DNA of 64,000 bases from contig NZ_CP146256.1 in the NCBI RefSeq assembly GCF_039134705.1, forward strand, positions 1,364,001 to 1,428,000, given 5' to 3'. Shown here in pieces: positions 59,785 to 64,000 of the stretch. Position 1 is the stretch's first letter. Each line of letters opens with the position of its first letter. This DNA comes from Kineothrix sp. IPX-CK (GTDB lineage: Bacteria > Bacillota > Clostridia > Lachnospirales > Lachnospiraceae). A program made the position numbers and the translations under genes. The notes below the pieces were generated by a model. That model was given only the letters and a program-made list of their open reading frames with translations, made no database searches and was not told the origin of the DNA.

Positions 59785-61272
59785 ATGGAAGATAACATCA
59801 AGATGGAGTTGAAAAACGTATACAAATCGTTTCCGGGAGTAAAAGCATTGGATGATGTTAGTTTTAAATTGAAAAAAGGAACTGTACATGTGATATGCGG
59901 AGAAAATGGTGCCGGAAAATCTACTTTAATGAAAGTTCTATATGGAATATACCAGCCGGATAAGGGAGAAATAATAATTGATGGCCAGTCTGCCAGAATC
60001 AATTCTCCGGTGGATGCCAGGAATTATGGAATATCCATGATTTTTCAGGAATTATCTTTTGTGCCCGATATGACGCTGGAAGAAAATTTATTCCTGGGCA
60101 GATGGATTAAAAAAGGGGCTTTTATGGATTGGAAGGCGATTCGTAAAGAAACCGTGAGGCTGCTTGAAAATGAGGGACTGCCATATAAACCTAATACATT
60201 GATGCGTTCTATGAGTGTTTCCAATATTCAGATGGTGGAAATATTAAAAGCTATTTCCTTCAATGCGGAAATTTTAATTATGGATGAGCCAACGTCTTCA
60301 ATTTCGAATAAAGATGTGGAATTCCTGATAGATAAAATAGAAGCTTTGCGTTCCCGCGGCATGAGTATTATTTACATATCGCATAAAATGGATGAGATCT
60401 TCCGGATTGCGGATGAAATAACTATATTGAGGGACGGAAAAAGCGTTGCTACTTTGCAGAAAGAGGATACTAACATAGATGAAGTGATCGAATTAATGGT
60501 AGGCAGAAAATTGGAAAACCAATATCCGAAAGAAAAAGTAGAAATAACGGATGAACTGCTTCGGGTGGAGAACTTATCAAAGCAAAACATATTCCATGAT
60601 ATCAGTTTTCATGTTAATAAAGGTGAAATCGTCGGGTTTGCCGGACTGGTGGGAGCCGGAAGAACGGAGACCATGAATTCTCTTTTCGGTCTGGATAAGT
60701 ACGATAAAGGCGAAATTTATTTGAGGGGAGAAAAGGTATACTTCAGGAATGTACGCGAAGCGATTGCGGCGGGGATAGCCATGGTTACCGAGGACAGGCG
60801 CAGATTTGGAATCGTTCCGGTCCGAAGCGTTATGGAAAATGCTTCTTTGGCGGTCCTGAAGAAATATTTCTATAAAGGCTATAATCACAAAGCGAAAGAA
60901 ACTGCCGATATCGCCGGAGTATTCCAAAAAGTAAGGGTTAAAACCCCCGATTTGAAAACTCCGATAGAAAACTTAAGCGGCGGCAATCAGCAAAAGGTCA
61001 TACTGGCAAAATGGATGCTTTGTGACAGTGAGGTTCTTATACTGGATGAGCCCACGCGAGGTATCGATGTAGGTGCCAAAAAGGAAATCTATGAATTAAT
61101 AACTTCATTTGCCAGAAGCGGTAAGGGCATCGTCATGATATCTTCCGAATTGCCGGAGCTGATAGGAATGTGTGACCGTATCTACGTTATGAAGGAAGGA
61201 GAAATAACAGGATGTCTGGAAAACGGGGAATTGTTTACACAGGAAGCTATCATGAATTTTGCAGTATCATAA
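59785..61272 (+). CDS. Sugar ABC transporter ATPase, RbsA type (second)
   Basis: A 495-residue double-ATPase protein. First domain: Walker A GENGAGKSTLMKVLYG, Walker B ILIMDEPTSS. Second domain: LVGAGRTETMNS, signature LSGGNQQKVILAKW, and VLILDEPTRGIDVGAKKE. It energises the permease that follows after 30 bp. Similar to the ATPase at 37499 but clearly divergent, so the two transporters are separate systems and not a recent duplication. Confidence 0.92.
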   Translation: MEDNIKMELKNVYKSFPGVKALDDVSFKLKKGTVHVICGENGAGKSTLMKVLYGIYQPDKGEIIIDGQSARINSPVDARNYGISMIFQELSFVPDMTLEENLFLGRWIKKGAFMDWKAIRKETVRLLENEGLPYKPNTLMRSMSVSNIQMVEILKAISFNAEILIMDEPTSSISNKDVEFLIDKIEALRSRGMSIIYISHKMDEIFRIADEITILRDGKSVATLQKEDTNIDEVIELMVGRKLENQYPKEKVEITDELLRVENLSKQNIFHDISFHVNKGEIVGFAGLVGAGRTETMNSLFGLDKYDKGEIYLRGEKVYFRNVREAIAAGIAMVTEDRRRFGIVPVRSVMENASLAVLKKYFYKGYNHKAKETADIAGVFQKVRVKTPDLKTPIENLSGGNQQKVILAKWMLCDSEVLILDEPTRGIDVGAKKEIYELITSFARSGKGIVMISSELPELIGMCDRIYVMKEGEITGCLENGELFTQEAIMNFAVS

Positions 61273-61302
61273 ATACTCGCTTTATAGGCAAGGAGGTTTC
61301 AG

Positions 61303-62271
61303 ATGAGTAAAGAAAAAAATGTATGGGATATTTCAAAGTATATTTCCAAATACAGTCTATTTCTTATTTTAATTATAATGATTACAGTATGCAGCTTTGC
61401 GAACGAAAATTTTCTGACAGTACCCAATTTACTGAATGTTGTTAAGCAGCAGTCCGTTTATATTTTATTGGCATTAGGCGCAATGCTTCTTATCTCTGCC
61501 GGCTGTCTCGATCTCGCGGCAGGCTCCAATCTGGCTTTGGCAAGTGTTGTATCTCTTATTGTTTATATAAGACTGCCGAATGTTTTTATTGCATTTGCAG
61601 CCGCGATAACGGTAGCTGTTGTCTGCAACTTAGTCAGCGGATTAATGGTGACAAATTTTAATACGCCTCCCTTTATAGCAACTCTGGCAATGCAATTGAT
61701 TTCAAGGGGACTGGCACTATATATTACAAAGGGCCAGAATATGTCGGGAGTCGGACCGGATCTTGCGGCGGTAGGGCAAGGAAGTACCTTTGGAATTCCC
61801 AATAGTATTTATATAATGCTTATTCTGTTTCTTATTACCGTTTACATAACAAAGCAAACAAAATTAGGGCGTTCTATTTATGCAGTCGGCGGCAATGAAG
61901 CGGCGGCAAACGGTTCCGGCATCAATGTAAAGGCGGTTAAATTAAAAACTTATACGCTAAACGGCATTTTAACCGGTGTAGCAGCAACAATATATCTTTC
62001 ACGCGTAAACAGTGCTATGCCAAATGGAGCACAAAGCTATGAATTCGATGCCATGATAGCGACGATTGTAGGCGGAACCAGTTTTTCCGGTGGGGTCGGA
62101 TCCGCGGTGGGGACTGTAATAGGAGCTTTTATAGTAGGTTTTTTGAATAACATTATGAATCTGATAGGAATTGATTCATATCTCCAGCAAGTGGTAAGGG
62201 GAATAATAATTGGGGGAGCTGTTATTTGGGATATCTACTTTAAAAATAAAAAAACATTTACTAAAAGCTGA
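61303..62271 (+). CDS. Sugar ABC transporter permease, RbsC type (second)
   Basis: A 322-residue permease with about ten helices. It has LISAGCLDLAAGSNLALASV, the coupling region GRSIYAVGGNEAAANGSGINV and IVGGTSFSGGVGSAVGTVIGAFIVG. An AAGGAGG site precedes the ATG. It is part of the dehydrogenase/transport operon. Confidence 0.92.
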   Translation: MSKEKNVWDISKYISKYSLFLILIIMITVCSFANENFLTVPNLLNVVKQQSVYILLALGAMLLISAGCLDLAAGSNLALASVVSLIVYIRLPNVFIAFAAAITVAVVCNLVSGLMVTNFNTPPFIATLAMQLISRGLALYITKGQNMSGVGPDLAAVGQGSTFGIPNSIYIMLILFLITVYITKQTKLGRSIYAVGGNEAAANGSGINVKAVKLKTYTLNGILTGVAATIYLSRVNSAMPNGAQSYEFDAMIATIVGGTSFSGGVGSAVGTVIGAFIVGFLNNIMNLIGIDSYLQQVVRGIIIGGAVIWDIYFKNKKTFTKS

Positions 62272-62291
62272 TTCAGAAAGGAAGGGAAATT

Positions 62292-63332
62292 ATGAGAAAG
62301 GTATTAAAAAAACTAACGGTAGTGACAATTGTTATGAGTATGATGCTGACAATGGCGGGGTGTGGTGCCGTCCCCAGCTCGGCAGGGGGAGGAACGGAGG
62401 AAGCTGCAAAAGATGAAGGAAAATATAAAGTACTGTTTGTGTGCAGAAATAGAGCAGATACTTTTGCTGCGCGTTTAGCAACCGCTTTTCAGCAGTATGC
62501 AGATGATACCTATGCGGATGAATTTGATTTTGATATTCAGGATGCACAGGCCGACAGCGATAAGGAGAACCAAATCATTGAGCAGGCCGTTGCCGCCGGC
62601 TATGACTGCATTATTGTTCAGCCCAATGACAGCGATTCCCAGACTCCCTATGTAAAATCCGCAGTGGAAGCAGGGGTAAAGGTAATCACTACTAACGCTG
62701 GAATACGTGATATTGAAGGCGCATCATGGATTGATGCAGACCCTTATGAACAAGGAAAAGTAATTGCAAATCTGGCAGTTGAAAATGCTCCTGAAAATGC
62801 AAGGGTAGTGATCATGTCATGTAACCCCGGTAATTTGCATACGGAAAGCCGCTTACAGGCATACAATGATATCTTTGTCGCAGAAAGAACGGATTGCGAA
62901 ATTCTGGCTCAGAAGATCTGTACGAAAGCCGATTCGGCAACCTTTATGGAAACAATGGAAGACTGGGTGCAGGCTTACGGTAAGATCGACGTTTGTCTTA
63001 CGATAGGAGATGACCTCGCTAAGGCCTGCTATGAAGTGGTAAAAGATGATCCTACCTTTTCGGAAACGCAGTATTATGCAGTTGATGCTAATCCAGATGC
63101 TCTTTTAAGAATCAAACTGGGAACCCAAACGGCAACCGTAATGCAGGATACGACAGAATTGGCGCAAAAGAATCTGGATGCTGCACATAAACTGTTGACC
63201 GGTGAAGAAGAGGTTATAGAAGAAACGATTGAAACTATTTTAATTACACAGGAAAATGTGGATAAATACATTGAATATTATATGGAGCAGGGTGCACTTA
63301 CGCAGGAGGAATATGATGCGGCCTTGAAGTAA
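62292..63332 (+). CDS. Sugar ABC transporter binding lipoprotein, RbsB type (second)
   Basis: A 346-residue family-4 binding protein. The signal peptide ends TMAGC (lipobox, C24). The mature part starts YKVLFVCRNRADTFAARLATAFQQYADD and has AAGYDCIIVQPNDSDSQ, IDADPYEQGKVIANLAV and TATVMQDTTELAQ. The ligand-cleft wording (CRNRADTFAAR) differs from ribose-binding protein, so another C5 or C4 sugar/polyol is likely. A 103-bp gap leads to the transketolase gene. Confidence 0.9.
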   Translation: MRKVLKKLTVVTIVMSMMLTMAGCGAVPSSAGGGTEEAAKDEGKYKVLFVCRNRADTFAARLATAFQQYADDTYADEFDFDIQDAQADSDKENQIIEQAVAAGYDCIIVQPNDSDSQTPYVKSAVEAGVKVITTNAGIRDIEGASWIDADPYEQGKVIANLAVENAPENARVVIMSCNPGNLHTESRLQAYNDIFVAERTDCEILAQKICTKADSATFMETMEDWVQAYGKIDVCLTIGDDLAKACYEVVKDDPTFSETQYYAVDANPDALLRIKLGTQTATVMQDTTELAQKNLDAAHKLLTGEEEVIEETIETILITQENVDKYIEYYMEQGALTQEEYDAALK

Positions 63333-63435
63333 GCAAATAAACAGGCAGTGCAATATGTCTACAATATAATGAAGGACTTACATATAGGTTTATGATAATT
63401 ATAAAAGATTAGAATAGAATTGAGGAAAATGTGAA

Positions 63436-64000
63436 TTGGAAGAAGGAAGAAAAAGACAATTATTATGGCTTGGTATGAAAATCCGTGAAAAGGGATTAGA
63501 AGCTGTGCAGGCAGCCGGTTCCGGACATATAGGAGGATCGTTTTCCCTGGCGGATATTTTAGCAGTTCTTTATTTCGATAAAATGAGGGTTGATCCCCAA
63601 AATCCTAAAGATCCTGATCGTGACCGTTTTGTGCTTTCTAAAGGACATTGTACGCCGGCAATGTATGCAGCTCTGGCACTAAAAGGCTTCTTTCCGGAAA
63701 GTGAGCTGAAGAACTTCAGAAGTATTAACAGCAATTTATCCGGACATGTCGAGATGACTAAAATTCCCGGAGTGGATATGTCGGCCGGCTCCCTGGGGCA
63801 AGGATTCTCGGCCGCGGTAGGAATGGCGGTTTCTGGTAAGGTTTATCATAAGGATTATTACGTCTATACAGTTATTGGAGATGGTGAATTGCAGGAGGGG
63901 CAGATTTGGGAGGCCTTTATGGCTGCCGGAAATTATAAGCTGGATCATCTGATTGCCATCATAGATAATAATAACCTGCAAATTGACGGTACTATTGAGG
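63436..64000 (+). CDS. Transketolase N-terminal subunit (cut by window edge)
   Basis: The first 188 codons of a split transketolase, the thiamine-diphosphate-binding half. From a TTG start it reads into QAAGSGHIGGSFSLADILAVLYFDKM, then DRFVLSKGHCTPAMYAAL, MSAGSLGQGFSAAVGMA, and the ThDP motif GDGELQEGQIWEAFMAAGNYKLDHLIAIIDNNN. The pyrimidine-binding half should follow beyond the window. As last visible gene of a ribulokinase/dehydrogenase/ABC cluster, it would take the ketose phosphate into central metabolism. GAGGAAA lies 7-10 nt before the TTG. Confidence 0.85.
   Translation, partial: MEEGRKRQLLWLGMKIREKGLEAVQAAGSGHIGGSFSLADILAVLYFDKMRVDPQNPKDPDRDRFVLSKGHCTPAMYAALALKGFFPESELKNFRSINSNLSGHVEMTKIPGVDMSAGSLGQGFSAAVGMAVSGKVYHKDYYVYTVIGDGELQEGQIWEAFMAAGNYKLDHLIAIIDNNNLQIDGTIE

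Noticed and set aside
1..64000. tRNA and rRNA genes
   Set aside because: I looked for cloverleaf-like segments with the conserved T-loop and for rRNA signatures in the gaps and found none. A covariance search would be decisive.

Overview
The window looks like chromosomal DNA from an anaerobic, low-to-mid GC Gram-positive gut bacterium of the Clostridia, most likely a Lachnospiraceae member. The grounds are strong Shine-Dalgarno sites (AAAGGAGG type), frequent TTG and GTG starts, lipoprotein-anchored ABC binding proteins, a rubrerythrin, and a flavin-based electron-transfer locus. I saw no rRNA, tRNA, CRISPR array, phage or transposase gene. The assignment rests on gene content only.

Layout. 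1-4218: a cut AraC-type regulator, a sugar-nucleotidyltransferase, and a metal-resistance operon (ArsR/SmtB repressor, HMA metallochaperone, CPC-type P1B ATPase) with a clear promoter and operator. 4255-9156: two cobalamin-linked genes, a short KdpD plus KdpE pair without kdpFABC, a minimal MGMT and a uracil permease. 9437-18255: MsrAB, then a maltodextrin/starch locus (starch-binding-like lipoprotein, short LacI regulator, intracellular GH13 enzyme, MalEFG-type transporter). 18270-22921: FMN riboswitch, ribD, ribE, ribBA and ribH, broken up by unusual palindromic repeats. 23314-44719: a very large carbohydrate-utilisation region (two dehydrogenases, ROK regulator, PfkB kinase, isomerase and epimerase, aldolase, DhaK/DhaL, ADP-dependent-type kinase, FGGY kinase, ABC transporter, RpiB-like and TpiA-like isomerases, orphan PTS EIIC, RpiR regulator). 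44821-52908: an HxlR regulator diverging from an extracellular-electron-transfer locus (ndh2, dmkB, dmkA, pplA, fmnB/apbE, eetA, eetB). 52924-55554: four housekeeping or accessory genes. 55667-64000: a second pentose/pentitol-type locus (ribulokinase, ROK regulator, Zn-dehydrogenase, ABC transporter, start of a split transketolase).

How the parts work together. Riboflavin synthesis supplies FMN that ApbE/FmnB would attach to the PplA-like lipoprotein, while DmkA and DmkB would make the quinone used by Ndh2. The DhaKL, TpiA-like and RpiB-like set matches the known tetritol logic (tetrulose to tetrulose phosphate to erythrose 4-phosphate). The RpiB-like protein has lost the histidine that opens sugar rings, as expected for an open-chain C4 substrate. 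Matching operators tie the dehydrogenase operon to the aldolase/DhaKL operon. A 30-bp palindrome precedes the ADP-kinase/transport operon that ends in its own RpiR gene.

The most unusual DNA is non-coding. A roughly 286-bp nested palindrome sits between an 8-bp duplication inside an older repeat, whose uninterrupted form survives 22 kb away. Two inverted copies of another nested palindrome flank ribH, and their outer arms differ between copies yet stay self-complementary within each copy.
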